From: Persicaria tinctoria
Taxonomy: Eukaryota; Streptophyta; Magnoliopsida; Caryophyllales; Polygonaceae
Length of the DNA stretch: 64,000 nucleotides
Reading direction: 5' to 3'
Assembly: GCA_037127255.1 (NCBI GenBank)
Contig: JBANSL010000020.1
Coordinates: 51,621,098 to 51,685,097 of the forward strand
The first letter of the stretch is position 1, and each line of letters starts with the position of its first letter. The notes under the pieces are model-generated. The model saw only the letters and a program-made list of their open reading frames with translations, was not told the DNA's origin and made no database searches. Positions 10,579-22,110 of this stretch are shown here, piece after piece. The position numbers were made by a program, and so were the translations under genes.

Positions 10579-10940
10579 AATGTTATCACATTTGTCATCT
10601 AATATTAACACATTTTTGTTACAAAACTGAAACCCTAAAACAAGGGGATCATAGACCCAAGAGGGGCTAAACCTGCGCAGACCAAAATTTGATGTACATT
10701 ATAGTTTAGGGTTTAGGGTTTAGGATTTAGGGTTTAGGTACAGTACCAATGTTATCAGATTTGTCATCTAATATTAACGCATTTTTGTTACGAAACTGAA
10801 ACCTTAGAACTAGGGGTGCATAGACCCTAGAGGGGCTAAACTTGAGCAAACGAATAATTCGATGTACAATACTATATATAATGGCATCACATTTGTCATC
10901 TAATATTAACGCATTTTTGTTACAATAATAACCCTAAGTA
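10579..10940. repeat. Tandem repeat of about 130-170 bp, 2.4 copies
   Basis: Copies start at about 10580, 10749 and 10881. They share TTTGTCATCTAATATTAAC, then CATTTTTGTTAC, GAGGGGCTAAAC and GATGTACA. The first two are separated by the telomere-like block at 10703. Confidence 0.75.
10703..10738. repeat. Short interstitial telomere-like repeat (TTTAGGG)n
   Basis: About five units of GTTTAGG/GGATTTAGG resemble the plant telomere repeat TTTAGGG. It lies between two copies of the local tandem repeat. Confidence 0.7.
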
Positions 10941-11234
10941 GATGAAATTTGATGTAAAGTTTAATTTTGTAATACTTAATTGTCAGACTACATCAACTTG
11001 CAAAAATATCAAAACAAAGGGGAAGAGTTGAGACATTCATACTTAACATCCAAAATAGCAAGACCCTCTATAGCCATCCTTTCTCTCTATACGCATCCAT
11101 ATACTTGTCTGAAATAGCTTCAATACCACCATGAAATGCAAGACTCTCGATATATTTGATGGTATACATACCACAACTTCCACTACAATTGAAAAGAAGG
11201 ATAATGAAAATTACATATAGCTAAATGAGATATA

Positions 11235-11470
11235 AATTCCATTTGTCACCAAAACAGAATATATAACTCTACCAATTGTCACAAATAAAAAAAAAACAAA
11301 ATAACAACATAAATTCCATTTATCACCAAAACAGAATATATAACTCTACCAATTGTCACCAATCTAAAAATAACAACATAAATTCCATTTGTCACCAAAA
11401 CAGAATATATAACTATACCAATTGTCACCAATCTAAAAATAACAACATAAATTCCATTTGTCACCAACCT
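11235..11470. repeat. 69-bp tandem repeat, about 3.3 copies
   Basis: Units start AATTCCATTT(G/A)TCACC at 11235, 11312, 11381 and 11450 (spacings 77, 69, 69). Each contains AACAGAATATATAACT and ACCAATTGTCAC. The first unit is longer because of an A-rich run. Confidence 0.8.
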
Positions 11471-12874
11471 ATTGTCAACAACTATGTAACACTGTCATCA
11501 AATTATTTTCACCAACAAGTGAACACTGTCATCAAACATTGTCACAAACCAATTGTCACCAACTAAAAATAAACATCGTCACCAATCTATTATCCATAAA
11601 CAGAGAACATTATCATTACTTCCTATTGTCACCAACCTACTTTAGTAATCTGTTGTCATGAACAATAAAATAGTGTCATCAACCTATTGTCATCAAAATA
11701 TTATTTCAACAAATATTTGTCACCAAGACCATGTAATCACAAAAAAATTGTCATCACCATACTAAATATCACCAAGATAGTGTCACCAATAAAAAAAAAT
11801 TGATTATCACCAAGACATTTTCACTAACCCGTATTTATCACCAAGATATTGTCACCAACTCGTATTTCCAAAACTTATTATCACAAATTTAGCAAAAAAA
11901 ATTAAGCTAATCAAAACGTTCAATTGTATCTAATTCTTGAACAATTCGATCCAAATATTCAACACCAATTCAACACCATGATCTGGTTCACCTCATCCAA
12001 ATCCAATTCCTTGAGAAACTGATGAACTTGAAGCTGCAGTTGATTGTTTATTCTCTAAGGGGTAATCTACACCTCTCTCGTCACCTTCAGCCATTACCTC
12101 CAATTGTCATCTGTTCCAAGAAGCCCAAACAACAATCATAATGGCAAAATCCCATATTTACCAAACAAATACTGAAATATAGAAGTAAAATTCTCTAATT
12201 AACAACAAAACCAAAAATTGCTCTAATTGCAAACAATAACATTGCAATTTCACAAAAAGCATCACACAATTTCAAGGGGGTTTCCGAAAAATTGATTTTG
12301 TGGGTCGAATTTAGGGAAAAGGAGAAAGGGAATCGAAATTAAATACAGATTGAGAGGACACGGAGAGTGGAGAAGAGGTAAGGGAGATTGAGAGGGACGG
12401 AAAAAGGCGAGACAAGGACAAACTAACCTCAGCCCGACCAACAATGCTTGAGCGAGAGGGACGGGGAGATTAAGAGGAACAATGAAAGGTGACGGGGTAA
12501 AGAAGATTGAGAGGGACGGGGAGCGGTGAGAGAGAAGAGCATACCTCAGGTGCGGCAACGGCGGTTGAGCGACGATGGACACCGGAGGTTGGAGATGGCG
12601 ATGGCGAGACAGAGTAACAGGAGACAACGAGATTGAGAGAGGCAGCAACGCACGGGAAAAAGATGGAGAAATGAAGGTTTTTTTTTAAAGAAAAATTGTT
12701 AATTAATATAGGGGTAGTCTTGGTATTATAACAAAATTATGGACATTTACTTAATTGTTAGATGAATGTGGACATTTACTTAATTAACAATCCTAAATGG
12801 ATATTTCACCAAATTATTCCTAGTATATTTATATTGTATATTATATATAGTATATATAATATATAGTATATATA

Positions 12875-12922
12875 GGACATTAATTAATAACAAAATTAAT
12901 TTAATTTTGTTATTAATGTCCT
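12875..12922. repeat. Inverted repeat (hairpin), AGGACATTAAT arms
   Basis: AGGACATTAAT and ATAACAAAATTAA are followed immediately by the complement TTAATTTTGTTATTAATGTCCT. The arms are about 23 bp with one 3-base offset. No surrounding element is recognised. Confidence 0.7.
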
Positions 12923-13006
12923 AACTTGCTTGTTTATGCTATGCCCGTACCGTGAGCATATTTGGTAATGTTTTTTTAAAAAACTATTTTATTATCGTTT
13001 TTTTTA

Positions 13007-13168
13007 TCTTATACCCTTCGTACATAGGATAAGATTTATGTTTTAGAAAAAATATATCTTTAACTAAAATGTATTAGTCAAATTTTAAATTATATTTTTA
13101 GAGTCGTTTATTTTTAGTAGGGTATCTTGTTCAATTAAGATCTTATCCTATGTCCTAAGTGCATAAGA
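13007..13168. mobile_element. Stowaway-like small MITE
   Basis: TIRs TCTTATACCCTTCGTACATA and the complement of the right end (TCTTATGCACTTAGGACATA) continue into GGATAAGAT on both sides. A TA dinucleotide flanks each end (13005-13006, 13169-13170), as for Tc1/mariner-type MITEs. Length 162 bp. Confidence 0.65.
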
Positions 13169-13276
13169 TAGCAAGATTGTTTTATTATTTACAATGCCAA
13201 AAATAGTATTTTTAAATACAAAATTAGATTGGGAAGAGATTGATCCTGGTCATTCAAGCGAAACACACTAGCGTAC

Positions 13277-13345
13277 TAGGGGTGGATACAAATCCCGTAA
13301 ATCCCGTCCCGCACCTCTTTTCGATCGGAAAAAAATAATAAAATT
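13277..13345. mobile_element. hAT-like fragment, TAGGGGTG terminus
   Basis: TAGGGGTGGATACAAATCCC followed by AAATCCCGTCCCG matches the start of the fragment at 9482. The matching 3' terminus is not identified. Confidence 0.4.
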
Positions 13346-13777
13346 CCAATAGCAAAGCAAAGCAGTTTTTTTCAAATGGAAAGCAATTAGGATATGTTAT
13401 GCACGATTCATAGTCCGTCATAAAGTATCATTTCGTATGAGAATTTATAGTTCTAATTATCTATCTGCTATATACTGCTAATTTTCCTAATCACGTAACA
13501 AATGTGAACGGTTTGAAACCGACATAAATTCATTGGGGAGTTGAAAATGATCATTTCTGAGATAGAGAAAATCCCGTCATCATAGCACAAGGGCGTTCTT
13601 ATCTTTTACCAATATCGAATATTCAATACGGCATTGACCAGCATCAATGCAGTTACTATTTCGCCTATTGAATACAGCAATGTACAATTTCATGCATTAA
13701 AGGGCCTTGACCGAATTAAATACGGTAACGATTTCTTCTATTAAATATCGTAACCGTTTTTTTATTTAATACTCGAC
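13346..13777. other. Intergenic sequence, nothing recognised
   Basis: Non-coding sequence of moderate AT content. Related AATAC(A/G)G phrases (GAATATTCAATACGGCATTGACC and ATTAAATACGGTAACG) hint at local degenerate repetition. No gene or element borders found. Confidence 0.4.
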
Positions 13778-14008
13778 TAGTATAAATATGAAGAGATAGA
13801 TTCAGATTGAGGAGGAACAATGGCTGACTTGAGCGTCGGAGGGTCCTCCGGGGGAGACAAGCCCCACCCCGACCTCGTTCTTTGTTTCTTGGCAGGATTG
13901 TATCTCGACAACGGAGCTCAATCTTCCTCAACATGGGGCGGATTTTTACACTTACAATTTCAACTTCCCGATGACATTTTCAAATCTCAAAGTGTATTAA
14001 TAATTTAA
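13778..14008 (+). CDS. Unidentified small ORF with TATA box and good start context (62 aa)
   Basis: An ATG at 13820 in AACAATGGC context, close to the plant consensus, begins MADLSVGGSSGGDKPHPDLV and continues LCFLAGLYLDNGAQSSSTWGG, stopping at 14008. TATAAATA lies at about 13780, only 40 bp upstream of the ATG, so the feature start is set at the TATA box. The composition looks coding for the first about 40 residues. The family is not recognised. It could be the first exon of a decayed gene or a chance frame. Confidence 0.25.
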
Positions 14009-14240
14009 ATGTTGTCACCTTCTATTATATTTCAATGTTTTGGCTATTGAGTTTTGATGTTTTTTGGATTATGGTTCTCAAAGTCGTAGCCTCGGTTCTA
14101 TTAACCGAGCATGAAGGGATATTATCATCATTCATTATGAGTCGATTTGCTTCAGCGTCTCGAATCAGAAAATTGGTTGCTGAATGCAAAGTCATTCTTG
14201 TTATTTTTGTGCACGAATGGTTTTTTTTAATTAAAAAAAA

Positions 14241-15446
14241 GGGAAATTCCGTTTGATACCCCCGAGTTTTTGACAATTTCGGATGGTGTTCCACACTTTT
14301 TTTTTGTCCGAAGGTACCCTTGAGTTTTGTCAAAAGTCCGGCTCATGCCCAAAACTCATAGTTTCTTCTTTTTAATGAATAAAACCACCCATTATTTTTA
14401 TTTTTTCATAAATATGCCCATTTACTTTTAACATTAAACAAAACTACTTATCATTTAACTAAATTCAAAACAAAATTGACAAAATCACCTTTATTTTTTA
14501 AAATTAATAAGATCACAAAAGTTGTAGCAAAAAATACCCATTCTTTCCAAAAAAGTTTTTGAAGAAAATCAACTATTATTTTTGACATTACACAAAAGAT
14601 CCGTTACATATTTTTCATATTTTATAAAAAATAAATCTCATTATTTGTCAAATATTGCATGTACATAATCACCCATTATTTACAAAATTTTGCACAAATC
14701 CACTATCTTATTATGTGAACAAAAATAGTTAACCTATACATTATAAAAAAACACTTTGTAAAACCATACTTTGTGTAAAACCACCCTTTATGCTTTAAAA
14801 AATGCACAAAATCATTTCTTGTGTAATAAAAGAAGGTGTTATTCATTTCTTTTGTTTGGAATACATAAAACCTAATAAAATAAGAATGATTAATCTCTTA
14901 TTATATTTTTCTTTTACAAGAAGAAAAATAAATAAATGAAATTTACTTTTCTTTTTCAAAAAAATTATAATCAAGCGTTTGGTTAAATTGATCAATCACA
15001 TTTACAAATGTTTAAAGTTAATGAGATATAAGTTAAATATTGTTTTGAAAAATAATATCTGTTAAAAATATTGCAATAAAAATTTTTGGAAATATTGCAA
15101 TAAAATTTTTGGAAATATTGATCAATCACATTTACAAATATTGCAATAAAAATTTTAGAAATAATATGTGATTTTGTAAAATTTTAAAAAATAAAGTTGG
15201 TTTTGTCACTTTTGTGTTGAATTTTGTTAATTAATATGTAGTTTTGTTCAATGTTAAAAGTAAATGGGCATATTTACGAAAAAATAAAAATAATGGGTGG
15301 TTTTATTCATTAAAAAGAACAAACTATGAGTTTTGGGCATGGGCCGGACTTTTGACAAAACTCAAGGGTACCATCCGGAAAAAAAAAAAAGTGTGGGACA
15401 CCATCCGGAATTGTCAAAAACTCGGGGGTATCAAACGGAATTTCCC
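14241..15446. mobile_element. Mutator-like non-autonomous element with about 200-bp TIRs
   Basis: It starts GGGAAATTCCGTTTGATACC and ends with the inverted match. The TIRs extend about 200 bp, through GAGTTTTTGACAATT, CCACCCATTATTTTTATTTT and CCCATTTACTTTTAACATT. A 9-bp duplication TAAAAAAAA flanks it (14232-14240 and 15447-15455). The interior is AT-rich with no coding potential. Confidence 0.82.
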
Positions 15447-15517
15447 TAAAAAAAATGAAAAGTTATTGGTTCATTCAAGAATATCTAGAGTTCTAAATAA
15501 GTGTCAGGGTTGAAGAT

Positions 15518-16482
15518 TGTAAAACCTAGATCCAAACTAGAAATCAGTTTTGATAGCGGAAGCGAATAAGATCTACAACGATATTCGAAAGATCAAAGAG
15601 AATCACATGCAAGAGAACAAACAAAGCGATTTTACGTGGTTCGGTATAAATACCTACATCCACGGGGTTTCAAGAGTTGGCCGAATCCACTATAGAGAGT
15701 TCGTACAAGGAATGATACAAGCAATGAAAGCAAACAACCCTAAACTAACATGCATGTGAATCAGATGTACAAGGAAGAAGAGAAAATCCCCCTGTATGGG
15801 ATAAACCGGAAGATCGAAGAAGGATTCGATCTCCAAGAACCCTAGATCTCAGAAGGCAAGGAGAGCGGCCACCCAGAAAGACGTCGGAGCTCTATCCACC
15901 TTCTAGAGAAGCCACTAACAAGCTTTCTTCTCCGAGTACTCGCAAACCGACGACAAGAGCAGGAGAATCCCCAAACCCTAGAAACCCTAGCGGAGCGTTT
16001 GTGAGGAGAGAGAAAGACGAAGACTGAAGTGAGGAGCTCCAGCAAATGGAAGAGAGGCTTTATAGCTAGGTCAAAACCCGAGCACCAAAACGTTGTGCTT
16101 TGCATACGAAGAGGCAAGGCAAGCTCCAGATCCTCTGGGCTACTAAGCTCATCCAGCGCCGAGATCCATGGGCCGGATAATGGGCTAAAGCCCAAAGCCG
16201 GAATTATATCCTTCTCCCTTATAATACCTTATACATATAAATTATATATTATAGTTTATACATAAATGTTAACCCCGCTATAGTTATGGTCTCGTTAGAG
16301 GATCAAACTTAAATAAGCTCAATACGAATCGGTCGAAACACAAACTATAGTGCATCATATATGTATAACATATACTATAAGTCACCTGTATAAACATCAT
16401 ACACACATACATATCCATACACACATAAAACAATATTACATGCCAAAGGAAAAGATTAGGAAAGTAAACACATAACATTACA
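15518..16482 (-). repeat. 3' LTR of the 15.5-22.1 kb Copia element
   Basis: It runs TGTAAAACC to AACATTACA on the plus strand, 965 bp. The sense-strand polypurine tract (AAAGGTAGAGGGG, plus-strand 16485-16500) abuts it, marking this as the 3' LTR. Confidence 0.9.
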
Positions 16483-16594
16483 AACGCCCCTCTACCTTTC
16501 TAAGACGTGCACTGGGCAGACTCAGACTCAACCGATAAGTGGATTCTTCATGGCCAGGTCCGTCCTCATCCCAAGAACACATCACACACAGAGA

Positions 16595-18092
16595 TCACTC
16601 AAGTTCCTCCAAGTGGAGGAAGTTCCTGCAAAACACAAATTTATCATAAGGAACAATTTTAGTGCCAAAATCTCCAGGATTAACTCTACCGTCGATTTTC
16701 TTAACATGAATGATGTTATCTTCAACTTTTTCACGAATGAAATGATATCTAACATCAATACGTTTAGTAAGCTCATGGTACATAGGATCTCTACACAAAT
16801 AAAGAGCACTTTGGCTATCTATATGCAGTACAGATGTGTAATGCTTCATTTCCACCTCTTTCAAAATACCCTGCAGCGAGATAGCTTCTTTACAAGATTC
16901 TGTAGCAGCAATGTATTCTACTTCAGTGGAAGATAATGCAACTATAGGCTGTTGTTGGGACTTCCAGGAAATACAATTACATGCCCATGTATAAAAATAG
17001 GAAGTAATTGATTTCCTAGTATCCTTGTTACTAGCATAGTCAGCATCAACAAAGCCATGCAATTCAGATGCAGAAGTATGCTCAGAATATAACAATGACA
17101 GATTCACAGAGCCAAGCAAGTATTTTAACAAATATTTCATGGATAACCAGTGCTTCTCAAAAGGATTAGACATGAACCTGCTTAGAGTACTGATAGCGAA
17201 AGCCAAGTCAGGCCTAGTACAAATCATAGAGTACATAACAGACCCAACATCAGCATCATATGGAATAGATTTCATATTTTTTTATCTCAATAGCAGACCA
17301 AACATCTTTAGACTTAGTCAAATCAATATGAGGACCTAAATGAATGTTATTCATTTTGTCACCAGAAATATGAAACCTGTCAAGCACCTTATGAATGTAA
17401 TCACATTGATGCAACCATAATTTTTTATGCTGTCTATCTCTAAGAATGGACATCCCAAAGATTTTCTTAGCAATACCCAAATCTTTCATGTCAACATGCT
17501 TATGCAAGTTCTTTTTAATGTCTAAGATGCACTCTTTAGATTTAGAAATCAACAGAATATCATCAATATATAAAATCACATAAGAAGCAGGACCATTTCT
17601 TTTAATACCTTTGAAATACAAGCATGTATCAAACTTACTTCTTTTAAACCCTAGACTGAATCTCATACACCTATCAAACTTAATGTTCCACTGTCGTGGA
17701 GACTGTTTAAGACCATAGATAGATTTATTCAACATGCAAGCATAGTCAGGATGCACATAATCAACAAAGACCTTAGGCCGTCTCATGTATATAGTTTCAT
17801 CCAAGTCACCATGCAAGAAAGCAGTTTTAACATCCATTTGCTCAAGTTTAAAATAATGCACATCAGTCATAGCAAGTAAGAGTCTAAGAGTCTTATACTT
17901 AACCACAGGAGCAAAGATTTCATTATAATCTTCACCCTCTCTTTGGGTGAAGCCTTTAGCAACAAGACTGGCTTTATATCTAGGTGGATCAGATTTAGAC
18001 ACACCATCTTTAAGCTTAAAAATCCATTTGCAGTCAATAAGTCTTGCATTTTCAGGTTTAGCAACTAAAGACCATGTTTTGTTAATCCTCAT
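16595..18092 (-). pseudogene. Copia reverse transcriptase and RNase H, broken
   Basis: The RT frame (17256-18092) contains CKWIFKLK, YKASLVAKGFTQREGEDY, QMDVKTAFLHGDL, YGLKQSPRQW and the catalytic YIDDILL. A frameshift near 17256-17275 moves reading into the RNase H frame (16595-17275), which has VGSVMYSMICTRPDLAFAIS, the catalytic-type DADYASNKDTRKS, STEVEYIA and HIDSQSAL, ending near LHLEELE. The family's role is to copy element RNA into DNA. The frameshift and upstream stops mean no full product is made. Confidence 0.9.
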
Positions 18093-18436
18093 AGACTCAA
18101 TCTATTCATCCATAGCCTTTTTCCAATTCTTATAGTGAGCACACTTTAAAGTTCATAAGTCTCAGGTGTAAAACTTTTAACCACATCAGACACAAGGCAA
18201 GCAAACTCAACAATGTTGTTTATGAACCTTTTATTAGGAATTACAGTCCTAGGACTCCTATCTCTAGTCAACTGTCAATCAGTGAGATCATGCCTCTCAA
18301 CAACTGAAGAACTAGAGGAACCAGAACCAGAAGCATGCACGGACTCAACAATAGCATCCTCATTCACAGAAATAGGAGAAACAAAAGAGGAAGGCACCGA
18401 AGGTTCAACAACAGGTTCATGAGCTCCCTCGCCCAA

Positions 18437-19498
18437 TTAGTGAGGTTGCACAATCACATAATCAGAAGGGGTAGAAGAAACAGAAAAGAGAGTAAGAGGA
18501 GGGGAGGGAGAATAACCAGTATCAAACTCATCATCTGAATCAGTTTCATAGTTCTTAGGAACATAAAACTGATCACCATTGTGTACCTGCAGGTTAGAAT
18601 CATGCACAGTAGGAACAGAGATCATTTTAAAGTGAAATTCATTCTCATTAAAAATGACATTCCTAGTCACAATAGTTTTATAGACTCCAGGTTGAACAAG
18701 TACCAATTTATAGCCTTTAACACCATGAGGATATCCCAATAGGACACACTTTTGTGACCTAGGATTCAAGTTCAACTTACCTTGGTTAATGTAAGAATAT
18801 ACAGTGCAACCAAAAGGTTTAAGAATATCAAGGTGAGGCTTTCTTTTATACCACAATTCATAAGGAGTTTTAAAATCAATCACAGAGGAGGGGGTTCTAT
18901 TTATCAAATATGCAGCAGTCATAACAACTTCACCCCACAAACAATGCTTCAAACCAAAGGAAATAAGCATGCATCTAGCCTTTTCAAGAAGAGTCATGTT
19001 CATCCTCTCAGCAGTACCATTCTGCTGGGGAGTTCCAGGGATTGTCAAGTGTCTTGTAATGCCATTTTGTTTACAATATGCATCAAATAAGGAATTACAA
19101 AACTCAAGACCATTGTCGGTTTTTAAGCACTTAACAGATAGGCCAGTTTCCTTTTCAACCATAGACGTCTAAAGTTTAAAAGTTTCATCTTTAGTTTTCA
19201 ACAAAAACACCCAAACTTTTCTATTGTAATGATCAATCAAAGACATGAAATATCTCTTAAGACCAACAATAGACACTTGGGCAAGGCCCCAAAGATCAGA
19301 ATGAACATAATCCAAAAGAGTAGCAAAAACATGAACATATGATTTGAAACTTTTTCTAGTATGCTTACCTAGAACACAGTTTTCACATAAGTCAATGAAG
19401 CATGGTTTAGCAGGAATAACACCAGATTTGTACAAGTTCTCAAGACCTTTATTACTAATATGACCTAACCTAACATGCCACAACATTGTATCATGCAT
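18437..19498 (-). pseudogene. Copia integrase, broken
   Basis: The upstream part (19169-19498) has the HHCC-like WHVRLGHIS...CENCVLGK zinc-binding region and DYVHSDLWG with the first catalytic Asp. After a break near 19165 the core continues as KCLKTDNGLEF (second Asp) and GTPQQNGTAERMN with the catalytic Glu, then CVLLGYPHGVKGYKL. Stops lie at the junction and again near 18436 and 18275, where the Ser/Glu-rich linker to RT begins. The three catalytic acids survive but the frame does not. Confidence 0.88.
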
Positions 19499-19507
19499 AG
19501 AAATAGG

Positions 19508-20808
19508 CTAATCAATGGTAGTAAAAGCAGCAGCAGAGGTATTCACAATAGGAGTAGCAGCAAGTTCATATGATCCAGCCTTTCTTAAGCATTTAATCAC
19601 AGGTTTGCCATCCTTAGAAACAATCCTCACACCATCAGAACTGTACACATCAAATTTTAATTCCTCAAGGGCACTCTCAGACAATAAATTTCTTCTTAAA
19701 TCAGGCACCCATTTCACATCCTTTATATCTCTAATAACATTGTCAAACATTCTTAAAGCAATGCAACAGAACCAACACCTTTAATTTTAAGAACAGAATG
19801 ATCACCCAGCATAACAGTACCAACATCATAGCATTTAAGTTCAGAAAACCAAGACTTATGGAAGGTAGCATGCATGGTACATCCATAATCTAAAATCCAA
19901 GCATTGCAGTCACCAGAATTTAACAAAGCAAGCACTTCATGAGTATAACAAGGATGAGATTCAAGCACAACAGAGACATTAGGCTTTTTACCAGCAAGCC
20001 TTTCATCTTTCTTCCTCTTAAAGCAGTGTTTCTCAATGTGACCAGACTTAGAGCAGTAAGTACACATAAGGTGAGATTTATCAGGTTTACCATTTTGATG
20101 ATCATCGGTTTTACTGGAATCTTTCGGAGGTGGTTTATTGTTATTATTGTTGTTATTATTCTTATTGCCTTTAAACCTACCTCTAGCAACAAGCACTTCA
20201 TTCTTATTGTCAGGTTTATGCTCATTTTTGAGCTCATATTTGTTTTTAAAGACTTTCAAAGCATCATTTTTCTGAATAATGGACTCAAGAATAACTTTCT
20301 TTTCCAGTTTATCAGTACTATATTGCACAACATCTTTAAAAGTATCAAATTGAGCAGGAAAAGAATTTAACAACAAAACACATTGCTGAGTTTCCTCAAC
20401 TTTGTCACCAAATCTTTGCAAATCTTGAATAATAGTAAGAAACTTATCAAGATTTCCAGACAGAGGGCAGGAAACATCCATTTTGAAATTAAACAGCTTA
20501 TTAAACAAATTGACACGAGAAGGGAGAGATTTTACCAAGTACAAACCTTCCAGACCATCCCAAAGTTTCTCAGCAGTGTCAAGATTTAATACTTGTCGAG
20601 CAACTTCATCACTTAAGTGAAGCATAACCTCACAGTGAGCTTGTTGATCAGTTTCAAGGATTTTTTCCTTTGAAGTTCCATCAGGAAATTTGTTGGTTAT
20701 AGCAATCCAACATTTTTCTTTGATGAGAATTGCCTTCATCTTTAATTGCCACATAGCAAAATCAGTGTGACCATTGAAGGGCTTAAGATATGTGCCTTTA
20801 TCACCCAT
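19508..20808 (-). pseudogene. Copia gag and protease, with altered protease active site
   Basis: The first ATG is at 20808 (MGDKGTYLKPFNGHTDFAMW); the open frame extends upstream without another ATG. Gag continues through LNSFPAQFDTFKDVV to an Asn run and the zinc knuckle CTYCSKSGHIEKHC (CX2CX4HX4C). The protease follows as AWILDYGCTMHATFHKSWF. The family has D-S-G or D-T-G at this site, so D-Y-G should be inactive. A frameshift near 19750 leads into MFDNVIRDIKDVKWVPDLRR, the region before integrase, which ends in a stop at 19508. Confidence 0.9.
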
Positions 20809-21125
20809 AGTTGTAATATTGTACCCGTAAGACAACTAAACAGTTAGTGAATGATTAAAGAACACAAATAATGATTCAAAATAGCATGAATCAAGCAATG
20901 CAACTACACAATCCTAACAAGCCAAGCACAGAGCAAGTAAACTTGAAGCCTAGAAGCACAAGAACTAAGCACAGAGCACCTAGATCTAGCAAACAAGGTG
21001 TGGTATGTCACGCGGGGGGGTTCGGCACCAGCGATGTCACATTTTAGGTCCGTCCGAGGCCCTACGTCCAATCCCTATCCCTAGAACTCAAGAATGAGCT
21101 AGGGAATCAAGATCAGGACACTCAA

Positions 21126-21137
21126 GCTCTGATACCA
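21126..21137 (-). promoter_or_regulatory. Primer-binding site of Copia element
   Basis: The sense strand reads TGGTATCAGAGC, complementary to the 3' end of initiator tRNA-Met, 3 bases inside the 5' LTR. This is the usual Copia arrangement. Confidence 0.9.
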
Positions 21138-21140
21138 CGT

Positions 21141-22105
21141 TGTAAAACCTAGATCCAAACTAGAAATCGGTTTTGATAGCGGAAGCGAATAAGATCTACA
21201 ACGATATTCGAAGGATCAAAGAGAATCACATGCAAGAGAACGAACAAAGCGATTTTACGTGGTTCGGTATAAATACCTACATCCACGGGGCCTCAAGAGT
21301 TGGCCGAATCCACTATAGAGAGTTCGTACAAGGGATGATACAAGCAACGAAAGCAAACAACCCTAAACTAACATGCATGTGAATCAGAGGGACAAGGAAG
21401 AAGAGAAAATCCCCATGTATGGGATAAACCGGAAGATCGAAGAAGGATTCGATCTCCAAGAACCCTAGATCTCAGAAGGCGAGGAGAGCGACCACCTAGG
21501 AGGACGTCGGAGCTCGATCCACCTTCCAGAGAAGCCACCAGCAACCTTTCTTCTTCGAGCGCTCGCAAACCGACGGCAAGAGCAGGAGAATCCTCAAACT
21601 CTAGAAACCCTAGCGGAGCGTTTGTGAGGAGAGAGAAAGACGAAGAATGAAGTGAGGAGCTCCAGCAAATGGAAGAGAGGCTTTATAGCTAGGTAAAAAA
21701 CCGAGCACCAAAACGCTGCGCTTCGCATTCGAAGAGGCAAGGCAAGCTCCGGATCCTCTGAGCTACTAAGCTCATCCAGCGCCGAGATCCATGGGCCGAA
21801 TAATGGGCTAAAGCCCAAAGCCGGAATTATATCATTCTCCCTTATAATACCTTATACATATAACTTATATAGTATAGTTTATACATATATGTTAACCCCG
21901 CTGTAATTATGGTCTCGTTAGAGGATCAAGCTTAAATAAGCTCAATACGACTCAGTCGAAACACAAACTATAGTGCATCATATATGTATAACATATACTA
22001 TAAGTCACCTGTATAAACATCATACACACATACATGTCCATACACACATAAAACAATATTACATGCCAAAGGAAAAGATTAGAAAAGTAAACACATAACA
22101 TTACA
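21141..22105 (-). repeat. 5' LTR of the Copia element
   Basis: 965 bp, the same length as its partner at 15518 but with roughly 4-5% differences in the part compared by eye. It is followed by AAGAT at 22106. Confidence 0.9.
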
Positions 22106-22110
22106 AAGAT

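Larger units (their letters stand above)
9880..11890. repeat. Dispersed GGTGACA / TGTCACC motif array with central palindrome
   Basis: GGTGACA(A/G)TT recurs on the plus strand from 9880 to about 10195. From about 10200 to 11890 the complementary TTGTCACCAA recurs, about twenty exact TGTCACC plus many one-base variants. The switch point is the perfect 16-bp palindrome TGACAATATATTGTCA at 10195-10210. Spacing is irregular, so this is neither a satellite nor a CRISPR array. Confidence 0.75.
9684..12820. mobile_element. Putative Mutator-like element rich in TGTCACC motifs
   Basis: The left end GGTTAAATTTGGTGAATATCC matches the complement of the right end (GGAATAATTTGGTGAAATATCC), and both TIRs continue with AATTAAGTAAATGTCC. 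The flanks are AT-rich and I cannot resolve a clean 9-bp duplication. The interior has no transposase. It holds the TGTCACC motif region, tandem repeats and, at 12260-12660, a purine-rich stretch whose minus-strand frame of 128 codons is Pro/Ser/Leu-rich with no recognised domain. Confidence 0.55.
15518..22105 (-). mobile_element. Complete but mutated Ty1/copia retrotransposon
   Basis: Two 965-bp LTRs (15518-16482 and 21141-22105) start TGTAAAACC and end AACATTACA, with a 5-bp duplication AAGAT on both sides (15513-15517, 22106-22110). On the sense (minus) strand the order is gag, protease, integrase, reverse transcriptase, RNase H, which defines Ty1/copia. The primer-binding site is the initiator-tRNA-Met type. 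Several stops and frameshifts break the polyprotein. About 26 LTR-LTR differences in the first roughly 480 bp, mostly transitions, point to an old insertion. Confidence 0.93.

Noticed and set aside
9880..11890. CRISPR-like array
   Set aside because: Repeats are short, irregularly spaced and change strand; the setting is a plant nuclear genome and no cas genes are present.
12262..12648. Minus-strand 128-codon Pro/Ser/Leu-rich frame
   Set aside because: Low-complexity translation of a purine-rich stretch within a MULE; no domain or splice support.
15550..15759. Two near-identical 69-residue proteins (also at 21173)
   Set aside because: Both lie within the paired Copia LTRs, so the repetition reflects the LTRs, not a gene family.
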